A stretch of DNA of 64,000 nt from Brevibacterium sp. ZH18. Lineage in GTDB: Bacteria; Actinomycetota; Actinomycetes; Actinomycetales; Brevibacteriaceae. A program made the position numbers and the translations under genes. The stretch lies in assembly GCF_022748595.1 (NCBI RefSeq), contig NZ_JALDSX010000009.1:39254-103253 (forward strand), written 5' to 3'. Positions 54,464 to 62,423 of the stretch are shown here, one piece after another; position 1 is the stretch's first letter, and the number at the start of each line of letters is the position of its first letter. The notes beneath the pieces are model-generated. The model saw only the letters and a list, made by a program, of their open reading frames with translations, did no database searches and was not told the origin of the DNA.

Positions 54464-55549
54464 TCAAGACACCTCGGGGCTGTTTTCAGCACTGGCATGA
54501 AGGGCGTTGAGAGCTCGATACAAATGACGAGCGAGATAGCGCTTGAGACAACGCCGAATCTCTCGCGGAGTCTTGCCCTCCGTCGTTCGCCGATCAGCGT
54601 ACTCCTGGGTAGCGGGATCGTGAGCCATCCTGACCACGACGGCCATGTGCAGAGCACTATTGAGACGACGATCTCCGCCACGGTTGAGCCGATGCCGGAC
54701 AGTGTTACCCGACGAGGCAGGGATGGGATTGACTCCGGCAAGGGCAGCGAACGCAGCCTCGGAACGCACCCGTCCCAGATGCGACCAGACGGTGTAAACG
54801 ACTGCAGCATTGACCGGCCCGATCCCGGTCTCTTCCAAGAGTGGGGCAGCGGGTGTGGCCTGGAGCATTTCAGTGATGCGGGAATGGCTGTCTTTGAGTT
54901 CGATGTCGAGAGTCGTGATTCGTTTAGCCAGCCGGGTGGCTTCGGTCCGCGCCGTCGAGGCCGCCAGCTCCTCACGACGCGTGCGCCAGTGTGCCACGGT
55001 CGTGATCTGGTCGGGCGTGAGGCCGTGACGGGCATCAATATCGAGGTCGACACTGCGCACAAGAGCGATGAGCGCGTTGACTTTCGCGGTGCGATCGTCG
55101 GTCATCTGTTCCCTGGCCGCGAGCAGGACACGCAGACTCGCTCGTGCCCCTTCATCGTGGCGCGGGATCCGCAGCTTTGCTCGTTCAAGCGGCAGGCTGG
55201 CTGCCGCGATGGCAGCGGCATCCAGCGGGTCGGATTTACCGGCCCCTGACCGTGCCGATGCATAGGCCGCGACTCGGGGCGCTTCGATGACCTCGTATCC
55301 GTCTCGTGCGACGGTACCGGCCAGCAGCGCGCCGTAGCTTCCAGTACCTTCAACGGCCCATAAAGCTGCGAGGTCTGCTCCGGTCCGGCGGGCTGCCCAG
55401 GCGATGGCACGGGATCGCCCAGGTTTGGTGTTCGGGAATGAGGCGGTGTCGACGTGTTCACCGTTGGCGGCGAGCACGGCATAGGTGTGAGTCCGGGCGT
55501 GTGTGTCGACGCCGATAACGAAGGGATAAGAATGAGCGACGGTAGTCAT
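54464..55549 (-). CDS. IS110-family recombinase, intact
   Basis: This 361-residue site-specific recombinase has an N-terminal RuvC-like domain with FVIGVDTHARTHTY (first Asp), WAVEGTGSYG (Glu) and GKSDPLDAAAIA (Asp pair). The C-terminal Tnp20 domain shows LQATPAAPLLEETGIGPVNAAVVYTVWSHLGRVRSEAAFAALAGVNPIPASSGNTVRHRLNRGGDRRLNSALH, including the serine region. No frameshift or stop interrupts it. The ATG at 55549 gives a standard start. It differs clearly in sequence from the broken IS110 next to it, so the island was hit by two IS110 types. Its own guide RNA would be expected in the 55550-55840 region. Confidence 0.92.
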   Translation of the reverse strand: MTTVAHSYPFVIGVDTHARTHTYAVLAANGEHVDTASFPNTKPGRSRAIAWAARRTGADLAALWAVEGTGSYGALLAGTVARDGYEVIEAPRVAAYASARSGAGKSDPLDAAAIAAASLPLERAKLRIPRHDEGARASLRVLLAAREQMTDDRTAKVNALIALVRSVDLDIDARHGLTPDQITTVAHWRTRREELAASTARTEATRLAKRITTLDIELKDSHSRITEMLQATPAAPLLEETGIGPVNAAVVYTVWSHLGRVRSEAAFAALAGVNPIPASSGNTVRHRLNRGGDRRLNSALHMAVVVRMAHDPATQEYADRRTTEGKTPREIRRCLKRYLARHLYRALNALHASAENSPEVS

Positions 55550-55840
55550 TGCCACCGATGTCCTTTCTGATGAGCGGGCAGATACGTTCGACCGCGACAC
55601 GGCCGACATCAGCCCGAATGGACGTCACTCCGAGGCAATCCTGTAATGGGCCACAACCACTTGGGCCGGGCAATCTTCTGATCAAGCCGTCGGCGTGGAC
55701 AGGGTCGGTGTCGACCGCCTGCTTCGAAGCCGGACAATTCGGGCCTAAGGCCCGCAAGGGGCCGAGGGGGTGTTGGATCACAGTTTCAAAGAGGCGGCCT
55801 ACACCAAGCCTGCCAGCTAGTCCCAGACCAGCTAGATCTA
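55550..55840 (-). other. Non-coding left end of the intact IS110; possible bridge RNA gene
   Basis: About 290 bases with no credible ORF lie upstream of the intact recombinase. IS110-group elements carry a bridge RNA of roughly 150-200 bases in this position. GC-rich stems such as GCGGGCCTTAGGCCCG are visible, but no homologous second copy exists in the window to define a conserved core. Confidence 0.4.
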
Positions 55841-55848
55841 GTCTTACA

Positions 55849-55951
55849 GGGGGTGTTGTCACCGGGAATCGAAGGCACCAGGCAAATCGCTAATAGGGGC
55901 CAGAACCACTGGCAGAACACATGCCTTGAGCCCGACCGTAACGTGGATGCC
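55849..55951 (+). ncRNA. Candidate IS110 bridge RNA region, copy B (inverted relative to copy A)
   Basis: On the plus strand, GGGGGTGTTG, GGAATC, CTAATAGGGGC and CGTAACGTGGATGCC recur in the order seen in copy A, with different sequence between them. It is the left end of an IS110 related to the broken element, but in the opposite orientation and with no recombinase following. Conservation of the blocks in a non-coding context points to a structured RNA. Confidence 0.45.
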
Positions 55952-56292
55952 GAACCCCGGAGCTGCACCTGCACCACCGGCCAGCCGCCGCCATATCAAT
56001 CCAGTCACATGAGTCGAAGAAGATGAGTGACATGATCACCAACCACGCTGATATCGATTGTTCGCGATGCTGCGTGACGGTTCCTACTTCCACACACCGA
56101 TGGAGGCCACCGCCGCGTAGGCCAGTTCAGAAACTCGAGAGTCCAGTCCGAAACTGCGTCCCGGACCGATCAGTCCTGCCCAGCATCAGCTAGCAAAACT
56201 CTTCGAAGAAGTCCGGGTTACCCCTTGACGAAAAACATAGGGGCACCCCCGGCAATTGGGACAAGACCTGTTTGACCAGAGCAATGTGATTC
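55952..56292. other. Unassigned decayed sequence inside the IS nest
   Basis: No intact gene is seen. A minus-strand frame around 55890-56093 is short and has no clear homology. The right end abuts the IS1380 N-terminal half near 56293, where the transposase reading diverges after GNAGSNTAAE. Confidence 0.5.
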
Positions 56293-56979
56293 AGCTGCCG
56301 TATTCGATCCGGCGTTGCCCGGACGCAAGAGCTCAGCAATGGGACCCCCGGTACCGATCTGACCGTGGTCGATGAACGCCAGTAGTGGATGGAAACCGAA
56401 TCCCTTCTTGTAGGTGGGGTTCGCGTGTTCTTTCTCGCTGTGGGAGGTGATGAGTGTGGCGTCGAGATCGACGGCTACTGGATCCTTGGCGCAGGCATCA
56501 TGGTCGGGAGCGTGGTGTCCGGCCAGCTCCCATGCTCGGATTCTCGCCACTGCGCGAGCTGTGTTGATCGCGGACAGTGCCGCATCGGCATCGGCAGCCA
56601 GTGTTTGGATGAGTCTGGTGACGGTGGGAATCGACGCCACGGATCCGTAGATGCTGGGCTCGTCGCGAATGATGTCGAGGTCGGACAGGACATCACCGCC
56701 AAGGACGAGGATGGCGGCGAGGTCGAGGAGAATCTTGCCCGCATCATGTGTTGACGATGGTCTCTTCTACGGTGCCAACGCTTCACCCAACGTCTGGTCG
56801 AGGCCGACTGTGCGGATGGTTTCGGTGATGAGGAGGCCGCCGGCCTGGCTGGCGGCGTTCACCGGGCGGGGTCTGACATGCGGCATCGGATAGGTGCGGG
56901 TAGGATTCACCGTGAGGGTGCTCCTTGATTTCGGGTTTGTGCGGTTGTGGTAAACAACATTTTCCCTGGTCAGGAGCAC
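56293..56979 (-). pseudogene. IS1380-family transposase, N-terminal half with amber stop
   Basis: The frame runs NAASQAGGLLITETIRTVGLDQTLGEALAP, an in-frame TAG (56767-56769, probably from TGG), then STHDAGKILLDLAAILVLGGDVLSDLDIIRDEPSIYGSVASIPTVTRL. It ends VDLDATLITSHSEKEHANPTYKKGFGFHPLLAFIDH and AELLRPGNAGSNTAA. These are the conserved N-terminal and DDE-domain blocks of IS1380 transposases. It breaks off where the inserted IS110 DNA begins; the matching C-terminal half lies 3.3 kb away. Confidence 0.85.
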
Positions 56980-57280
56980 TTTTCTTGTATCAGTCCGTCT
57001 GCCGGACGACCCTAATCATGAAACCCCGAGGCTGGGGTCGTTGGCCTCTATCGTGGGTGACGACCGCAGAAATTCGACGGCTTGTGCACCGGCGACCTCT
57101 GCGACAGTTCGCCACGGATACCGGAGCTCGCTGAGGATGTCATGATCGGCGCCGTCATCAGTTCGGGCGCTGGACTCACCGCCGGTTGCAACTCCGCTAG
57201 TGTGGGAATGACAGCGCAGTTCGACCAACGAACGGCCAGTCGGGGCGCAGCCCCGGGCATACCGATAACCGAGGAGAATC
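56980..57280. other. Gap between the IS1380 element and the conserved DUF4177 gene
   Basis: The left part (to about 57010) is probably the IS1380 5' flank. The rest has normal GC content and no ORF I can support on either strand. It contains the promoter for the DUF4177 gene and a GGGGCGCAGCCCC hairpin at 57242-57254. Confidence 0.5.
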
Positions 57281-57436
57281 ATGACCAAGTGGGAATACGT
57301 CACCGTGCCGCTCATCGTTCACGCAACGAAGCAGATCCTCGACCAGTGGGGCGAGGACGGATATGAGCTCGTACAGGTCGTTCCGGGGCCCGACAACAAT
57401 GGTCTCGTCGCCTACCTCAAGCGCCCCAAGGCCTGA
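57281..57436 (+). CDS. Small DUF4177-like protein
   Basis: This 51-residue protein reads MTKWEYVTVPLIVHATKQI, then GEDGYELVQVVPGPDNNGLVAYLKRPKA, a DUF4177-like beta-alpha-beta unit with the typical WEY start. A GAGGAG site precedes the ATG. A protein of this kind (Rv3678A in M. tuberculosis, as I recall) sits next to RidA in the same conserved neighbourhood, which supports its reality. No biochemical role is known. Confidence 0.85.
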   Translation: MTKWEYVTVPLIVHATKQILDQWGEDGYELVQVVPGPDNNGLVAYLKRPKA

Positions 57437-57525
57437 CGCCAGACTCCGCCCAGCCTGAGACCTCCGGACCGAGCACCCGGACCATAGTCTCTCACCCGCA
57501 GAACAACCTCGTCGAAGGAATAGCT

Positions 57526-57999
57526 ATGTCGAAGATCCTTGACCGCATTGCAGAACTCGGGCTCACACTGCCCGCCATCGCAGCTCCCGCCGGTGCCTAC
57601 GTTCCGGCACTGCGCACAGGCAACTACGTCTTTACCTCGGGTCAGCTGCCCGTCGTGGATGGAAAGCTGCCGACAACGGGCCACCTCGGCGATACCGTCG
57701 ACCTCGAGACCGGGTACGATCTGGCGCGCACCGCCGGGCTCAACGCCCTGGCCGCGATCGCCGGAGTCATCGGCGACCTCGACAAGATCGTGCGAGTCGT
57801 CAAGGTGACCGGGTTCGTCAACTCGGCCGATGACTTCACCCAGCAGCCGGCCGTCATCAACGGAGTCTCCGAACTCTACGGTGAGATCTTCGGCGACAAG
57901 GGCCAGCACACACGCAGTGCTGTGGGCGTCAACACCCTTCCCCTCGGCACCCCCGTCGAGGTCGAGGTCATCGTCGAGGTCGAGGACGATGCCGCTTAG
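57526..57999 (+). CDS. RidA family enamine/imine deaminase
   Basis: This 157-residue member of the YjgF/YER057c/UK114 group hydrolyses reactive enamines such as 2-aminoacrylate or related compounds. It has GAYVPALRTGNYVFTSGQLPVVDGKLP, DLARTAGLNALAAIAGVIGDLDKIVRVVKVTGFVN and ARSAVGVNTLPLGTPVEVEVIVEV-type ends. The residue normally contributing the substrate arginine (RSAVGV in HTRSAVGVNTLP) is present. GAAGGA lies just before the ATG. It overlaps the NUDIX-like gene by 11 bases. Confidence 0.93.
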   Translation: MSKILDRIAELGLTLPAIAAPAGAYVPALRTGNYVFTSGQLPVVDGKLPTTGHLGDTVDLETGYDLARTAGLNALAAIAGVIGDLDKIVRVVKVTGFVNSADDFTQQPAVINGVSELYGEIFGDKGQHTRSAVGVNTLPLGTPVEVEVIVEVEDDAA

Positions 58000-58966
58000 C
58001 GGACGCACCCTCCCCGTCTCGTCGGAGCTGCGCTGGCTGTTGGACCAGTGGCGTTCCGACGGACGGCTGCCCGTCCCCGAAGCACCACGCCCCGCCTCGG
58101 CGATCGTGCTCATCCGCGACACCCTCGATGGGCTCGAAACGTACATCACCCGGCAGATCGATGCCAGGGGAGTCGAGGACCGCAACCGCTGGGCCTACCC
58201 GGTCGGCAGTCTCCGGCCCGGAGACCTGCGCAAACTGCCGTGCGCCGGATGGAACTCGGCTCGCTGCGCCAGAGCGCTGAGCATCGACAACAAATCCCGT
58301 GCACTTCACCACTTCTCAGCCGCTGCACGGGTGGCCTTCGCCGCCACCGGGATCCTCCTGGCCGAGGACGTCGACCGTGACGTCGTGGCCTCCCCGCAGG
58401 CAGACTGGCGCGGGACCCGATCCCGTCTGTTCTCCAGCGAGATCTCCTGGTCGCAGATCCTGCGCGAGCGCGATCTCAGGCTGCGCCCCGACCTCTGCAA
58501 GCCCTGGTTGCGATGGATCAACACCTCCACGCAGCTGCACCGCTTCGACACGACGTTCTTCCTGGCCACAGTGCCCTTCGGGCAGGACGTCGACTTCCTC
58601 TCTCCCAATGAGACGTCTGGCGGTTGGAAGCGCCCCGAGGAGGTCCTCTCCGACGCGGGCGGAGACCCTGACCGCATCAGCGCGAGCACAACGCTGATCG
58701 CTGAGAGCCTGCTCGAGGTCCCCACTGTCGGAGCCGCCATGGCACAGGTGCGCGACGTGCATCCGCTGCGGCCGGAGGTCATCGATGACAACGGCGACTG
58801 GCGGGTCGTGATCCAACCCGGCCGCGACTTGTACCGGAAGGGCACCTTGCGTGACTACGCGGTGGCCGTCGGCGATGACGAGAATGACCAGAGCCCGGGA
58901 TTCCTGTCCCAGGGCGACGATGACGACGATTCAGATGTGAAAGCAGAGGAGACGGACGACCGATGA
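57989..58966 (+). CDS. NUDIX-fold protein with degenerate NUDIX box
   Basis: This 325-residue protein aligns with the NUDT19/RppH-like NUDIX proteins that follow RidA in actinobacteria. It has PRPASAIVLIRDTLDGLETYITRQ at the fold start and later STQLHRFDTTFFLATVPFGQDV. The box GGxxExxxxxxxREAxEExG is replaced: AYPVGSLRPGD lacks the second Gly, and AAARVAFAATGILLAED has Val and Ala-Ala where REA and EE are expected. All catalytic glutamates seem to be missing, so it is probably non-catalytic or uses another chemistry. The acidic C-terminus (QGDDDDDSDVKAEETDD) is extra. The ATG at 57989 overlaps RidA. Confidence 0.82.
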   Translation: MPLSGRTLPVSSELRWLLDQWRSDGRLPVPEAPRPASAIVLIRDTLDGLETYITRQIDARGVEDRNRWAYPVGSLRPGDLRKLPCAGWNSARCARALSIDNKSRALHHFSAAARVAFAATGILLAEDVDRDVVASPQADWRGTRSRLFSSEISWSQILRERDLRLRPDLCKPWLRWINTSTQLHRFDTTFFLATVPFGQDVDFLSPNETSGGWKRPEEVLSDAGGDPDRISASTTLIAESLLEVPTVGAAMAQVRDVHPLRPEVIDDNGDWRVVIQPGRDLYRKGTLRDYAVAVGDDENDQSPGFLSQGDDDDDSDVKAEETDDR

Positions 58967-59730
58967 GGATCCGTGCGAACAACCCTTCCCCGATGACACT
59001 GACCGGCACGAACACCTACGTGCTGACCTCGCGTGATGACACCTCAGCGGTGATCATCGATCCCGGCCCGGAGCTGTCCGAGCATCGGCAGAGCTTTCTC
59101 GCCGAGGTGGGGGACCGGGAGCTGACCGCCATCGTCCTGACCCATCAGCATGCCGATCACTCGGAGATGCTCGGAAGCGTGGACCAGTGGGCCCCCGAGG
59201 TGCCCGTCTACGCCGTTCTCGAGCGATTCGCCCGCCACGTGCCGACTGTGTCCGACGGTGAGAGGATCTCCTTCGGCTCCGACCCCGGAGACGCCCTCGA
59301 TGTCGTCACGACTCCGGGGCACACGATGGACAGCATCAGCCTCATCCACGGTCAGGTCCTCTACAGCGGCGACACGGTGTTGGGGAAGGGAACGACCATC
59401 GTCACCCACCCGGAAGGCTCACTGGGCGACTACCTCGAATCCCTCCAGCGTCTGCGCACGCTCCTGGACCAGGGTGCCTACACGAGGATCGAACCGGCAC
59501 ACGGTCCTTCGATCGAATCGCCTGCCGAGGTGCTCGACTATTACCGCAGCCACCGCCTTGAACGCATCGAACAGGTCAAGGAGGCACTGGCGAAGGGCGC
59601 AACGACGGCCTCGGCGGTGTGCGACATCGTCTACTCCGACGTCGACCCCAGTGTCCGCGGTGCTGCCGAACAGATCGTGCGGGCCCAGCTTCACTATCTG
59701 GGGGCACTCTCCGCCGACGATCAGGCGTAG
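58963..59730 (+). CDS. MBL-fold metallo-hydrolase
   Basis: This 255-residue protein is of the glyoxalase II/LACTB2-like group. It has the HxHxDH metal motif (LTHQHADHSEM), GHTMDSISLIHG, YSGDTVLGKGTTIV and EPAHGPSIESP, followed by a helical C-terminal domain (YRSHRLERIEQVKEAL...QIVRAQLHYLGAL). It may hydrolyse thioesters, RNA or phosphodiesters. It is coupled to the NUDIX-like gene (4-base overlap) and precedes the convergent crp gene; the order RidA-NUDIX-MBL-crp is conserved in actinobacteria. Confidence 0.93.
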   Translation: MRIRANNPSPMTLTGTNTYVLTSRDDTSAVIIDPGPELSEHRQSFLAEVGDRELTAIVLTHQHADHSEMLGSVDQWAPEVPVYAVLERFARHVPTVSDGERISFGSDPGDALDVVTTPGHTMDSISLIHGQVLYSGDTVLGKGTTIVTHPEGSLGDYLESLQRLRTLLDQGAYTRIEPAHGPSIESPAEVLDYYRSHRLERIEQVKEALAKGATTASAVCDIVYSDVDPSVRGAAEQIVRAQLHYLGALSADDQA

Positions 59731-59763
59731 ATAGGTCGCGAGCTAGAACTCCACCAAACAGAT

Positions 59764-59796
59764 GAACGCCCAAGCACACTGTGTGCTTGGGCGTTC
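59764..59796. terminator. Hairpin between the convergent MBL and crp genes
   Basis: GAACGCCCAAGCACA and its exact complement form a 15-bp stem with a 3-base loop, 34 bases past the MBL stop and 48 bases before the crp stop. It can serve both genes. Confidence 0.85.
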
Positions 59797-59843
59797 GACG
59801 ACTGAGAATTCAGTAGTTCGACAACAGCCGGCTGAAACTCTGC

Positions 59844-60521
59844 TCAGCGGGCGCGGTTGCGCAGGCGCTCCATGTCGAGAATGACGACCGAGCGGGCCTC
59901 GAGGCGGATGAAGCCACGGGCGGCGAAGTCGGCCAGAGCTTTGTTCACGGTCTCACGTGAAGCACCGACGAGCTGCGCGAGCTCTTCCTGGGTCAGGTCG
60001 TGAGCGACAAGCACACCGTCCGGTGCCGGCTTCGAGAAGCGTGACGCGAGGTCCAGAAGCGCCTTGGCGACGCGTCCGGGGACGTCAGAGAACACGAGGT
60101 CGCCCACGGTCTCGTTGGTCCGGCGCAGGCGCTGAGCCAGCGCCTTGAGCAGGTTCATGCCGGCCTGCGGGCGCTCATTGAGCCAGGTGGTGAGATCCTC
60201 GTGCTTAAGGCTGAGCAGCTCGGACTGCGAAACTGCAGTGACCGAGGTCGAGCGTGGGCCCGGATCGAAGAGGCTGAGCTCGCCGATGATCTCGCCGGGA
60301 CCGATGACCGAGAGGAGATTCTCGCGGCCGTCGGAGGATTCGCGGCCGATCTTGAGCTTGCCAGTGGAGACGATGTAAAGCTCGTCGCCGGCATCTCCCT
60401 CATGGAAGAGCACGGTTCCCCGACGGAGACTCCGCGGGTTCATGAACTTCATCAATGCGCTGGTCGCTTCATCGTCCAACCCTGCGAAGAGCGTGGCGCC
60501 CCGCACAACTTCAATATCCAC
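59844..60521 (-). CDS. Crp/Fnr-family global regulator (Crp/GlxR type)
   Basis: This 225-residue cAMP-type regulator has the cyclic-nucleotide domain IGELSLFDPGPRSTSV (the phosphate-binding cassette), followed by the dimer helix and winged HTH LTQEELAQLVGASRETVNKALADFAARGFIRLEARSVVI. It is very close to mycobacterial Crp and corynebacterial GlxR. The GTG at 60521 has AAGGAGG five bases ahead. The region upstream carries a partial TGTGA half-site, too weak to claim autoregulation. nth is divergent from it. Confidence 0.95.
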   Translation of the reverse strand: MDIEVVRGATLFAGLDDEATSALMKFMNPRSLRRGTVLFHEGDAGDELYIVSTGKLKIGRESSDGRENLLSVIGPGEIIGELSLFDPGPRSTSVTAVSQSELLSLKHEDLTTWLNERPQAGMNLLKALAQRLRRTNETVGDLVFSDVPGRVAKALLDLASRFSKPAPDGVLVAHDLTQEELAQLVGASRETVNKALADFAARGFIRLEARSVVILDMERLRNRAR

Positions 60522-60610
60522 TGTGTCCTCCTTGTCGTGGTAATCACACATAAATCTACCTGGTCAACGGTATCGATACCAGCAAAGACGCCGCAGTTTG
60601 CGTCATTAGT

Positions 60611-60718
60611 GCAAAACGAGCAGTTTTGCTTCCGTTTCCTGCACCCTCGCCGAGGTGGGTGAGGCGGACGCGTACGCACTGTTGGGTCGGCTGGGTGGGC
60701 AGAGCCACCTCGGCGAGG
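60611..60718. repeat. Two inverted repeats between crp and nth
   Basis: GCAAAAC-gagca-GTTTTGC (60611-60629) is a short perfect hairpin in the crp upstream region. CCTCGCCGAGGTGG (60645-60658) recurs as its exact complement at 60705-60718, 46 bases away. Neither matches an operator that I know; the second could fold into a cruciform or loop the shared promoter region. Confidence 0.55.
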
Positions 60719-60767
60719 TGAGGGACGCAACTGCGGAATTCCGAGGCACGGATTAGGATGGTGAATC

Positions 60768-61508
60768 GTGTTGACGGTGGCAGAGAAGAGCGCACGGAAG
60801 TTCGCCAAAGAGACCCCATTGGGCAGGACTCGACGGGCGCGGAAGATCAACCGTATCCTCGCCGAGGTGTATCCGAACGCGAAGTGCGAGCTCGACTTCG
60901 CGACGCCGTTCCAGCTGCTCATCGCCACTGTCCTCTCCGCGCAGACCACGGATATCCGGGTCAATGCGGTGACGCCGGGACTCTTCGCAGCGTTCCCCGA
61001 CGCGCACAGTCTCGCGGTGGCGAACCTCATCGAGGTCGAGGAGCTCATCCACTCGACAGGGTTCTACCGGGCCAAGGCTCGCAACATCGTCAAGCTCGCG
61101 AACGAACTCGTCGACACCTACGACGGCGAGGTCCCCGACACAATGGACAAGCTCGTCAAGCTGGCCGGAGTCGGCCGGAAGACCGCGAACGTGGTGCTCG
61201 GCAACGCGTTCGACACGCCGGGGCTGACCGTCGATACGCACATGGGGCGTCTGGCGCGGAGATTCGGGTGGACCGATGAGACTGATCCGGTCCGGGCCGA
61301 GAAGGACATCGCTGAGCTGTTTCCGAAGAGGGAGCTCACTCTGCTCTCGCACCGGGTGATCTTCCACGGCCGGCGCATCTGCCACTCGCGCAGGCCGGCC
61401 TGCGGCGTCTGCCCGCTGATGGCGTTGTGCCCGTCGTTCGGTGTCGGCGAACTCGACCCGGAGAATGCCCGCGCGATGCTGCGGTTCGAAATGGCACCCG
61501 AGGCATGA
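60768..61508 (+). CDS. nth: Endonuclease III
   Basis: This 246-residue base-excision glycosylase/AP lyase removes oxidised pyrimidines. It has QLLIATVLSAQTTDIRVNAV, the helix-hairpin-helix with catalytic Lys (LAGVGRKTANVVLGNAF), the catalytic Asp (TVDTHMGRLARRFGW) and the [4Fe-4S] cysteines CHSRRPACGVCPLMALC (C-X6-C-X2-C-X5-C with the upstream Cys). The GTG start at 60768 follows a TAGGAT box by 8 bases, consistent with leaderless transcription. The crp-nth order is conserved in actinobacteria. It overlaps the NUDIX gene by 4 bases. Confidence 0.95.
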   Translation: MLTVAEKSARKFAKETPLGRTRRARKINRILAEVYPNAKCELDFATPFQLLIATVLSAQTTDIRVNAVTPGLFAAFPDAHSLAVANLIEVEELIHSTGFYRAKARNIVKLANELVDTYDGEVPDTMDKLVKLAGVGRKTANVVLGNAFDTPGLTVDTHMGRLARRFGWTDETDPVRAEKDIAELFPKRELTLLSHRVIFHGRRICHSRRPACGVCPLMALCPSFGVGELDPENARAMLRFEMAPEA

Positions 61509-62338
61509 GCGGCTTTCTCGACGGGTTGGCTGGGGCTTCCGGCGAGTCCGGGGCTACAGGCGATTCCGGGACGACGGGCGATTCTGGGGCTTCGGGCGAT
61601 TCTGGAACGACGGGCGATTCCAGGGCTTCCGATGGGTTTGGGGCTTCCGTCCAGGACCAGACATTGCGTGCCCAGCTGGCTGATCTGGCCACCTCCAAGG
61701 GTTCGCCGATGTGGCTGCGTCGATCTCGGGCGCAGGGAGATGCGCCCGCACGCGACGCGGCCGTGCTGATGCTCTTCGGCAGGGGAGGGGCCCCGCGCAC
61801 CGAAGCTGGCCGGACCGAACTGTCGCGGCTGGCTGACCTGGGAGTTGACGACGTCGACATCGTCTTGCTGCAGAGGGCGAATACGCTGCGCAATCATCCC
61901 GGGCAGGTGGCATTCCCCGGCGGCGGTCGGGATCCGGAGGACTCGTCGATGATTGCCGCAGCTCTGCGGGAGGCCGAGGAAGAGGCCGGCATCGCACCCT
62001 CGACGGTCGATGTCCTCGGGCAGATGGACCCGCTCTACATTCCCGTCAGCAAGTTCGAGGTCACCCCTGTGGTCGGCTATTGGGCCCGGCCCGGAGCAGT
62101 TCGGGTGGTGGACGAGGCCGAGTCGTACTCGGTCTATCGGGTCTCTGTCGCTGACCTCGTGGCGCCGGGCAACCGGGGCACGTTCTCTCGCCCTGATCTC
62201 AAGATCTCCACTCCGGCGTTCGACGTCGGCGTGCTCCGCGTCTGGGGATTCACTGCCGGCATCCTTGACTTCGCGCTCGACCACCTCGGCTGGGCGGGCG
62301 AGTGGGACCGCGACGCCCACATCGACATCGACTTCTGA
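61505..62338 (+). CDS. NUDIX hydrolase, CoA-pyrophosphatase type, with Gly/Ser repeat N-terminus
   Basis: This 277-residue enzyme probably cleaves CoA or related nucleotides. The NUDIX box VAFPGGGRDPEDSSMIAAALREAEEEAGI is intact, preceded by the CoA-type LLQRANTLRNHPGQ (the UPF0035-like signature). The first 45 residues are a low-complexity repeat (SGATGDSGTTGDSGASGDSG) absent from ordinary members. The ATG at 61505 overlaps nth (ATGA). In M. tuberculosis a NUDIX gene also follows nth and a thioredoxin-like gene. Confidence 0.92.
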   Translation: MSGFLDGLAGASGESGATGDSGTTGDSGASGDSGTTGDSRASDGFGASVQDQTLRAQLADLATSKGSPMWLRRSRAQGDAPARDAAVLMLFGRGGAPRTEAGRTELSRLADLGVDDVDIVLLQRANTLRNHPGQVAFPGGGRDPEDSSMIAAALREAEEEAGIAPSTVDVLGQMDPLYIPVSKFEVTPVVGYWARPGAVRVVDEAESYSVYRVSVADLVAPGNRGTFSRPDLKISTPAFDVGVLRVWGFTAGILDFALDHLGWAGEWDRDAHIDIDF

Positions 62339-62423
62339 TTATTCAGTTGCGCCCAATAGGTCCTTGACCAGGGATGACATGCAGTGAAAATGTCGTGTCA
62401 GGGGCGACGGCTAGCCTTTGAAC

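Larger units (their letters stand above)
52252..56979. mobile_element. IS1380 element split by nested IS110-family insertions
   Basis: The two halves of one IS1380-type transposase gene lie on the same strand at 56979-56293 (N-terminal) and 52999-52252 (C-terminal). Between them sit about 3.3 kb with a frameshifted IS110 recombinase, an intact IS110 recombinase of another subgroup, and an inverted non-coding IS110 left end. The order of events read from this is IS1380 first, then at least two IS110 arrivals. Terminal repeats of IS1380 could not be fixed by eye, so the outer limits are those of the coding parts. Confidence 0.75.

Noticed and set aside
55890..56093. Minus-strand 67-codon ORF, vaguely STAS-like (LVIMSLIFFDSCDWID)
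   Set aside because: Similarity is too weak, it has no ribosome site and it overlaps the conserved IS110 left-end copy B.
57016..57315. Minus-strand ORF upstream of the DUF4177 gene
   Set aside because: No motif and no ribosome site; it overlaps the start of the conserved DUF4177 gene antisense.
60533..60549. Crp/GlxR site for autoregulation of crp
   Set aside because: Only one half-site (TGTGA) is good; the other half (CGACA) matches poorly, so I do not claim it.
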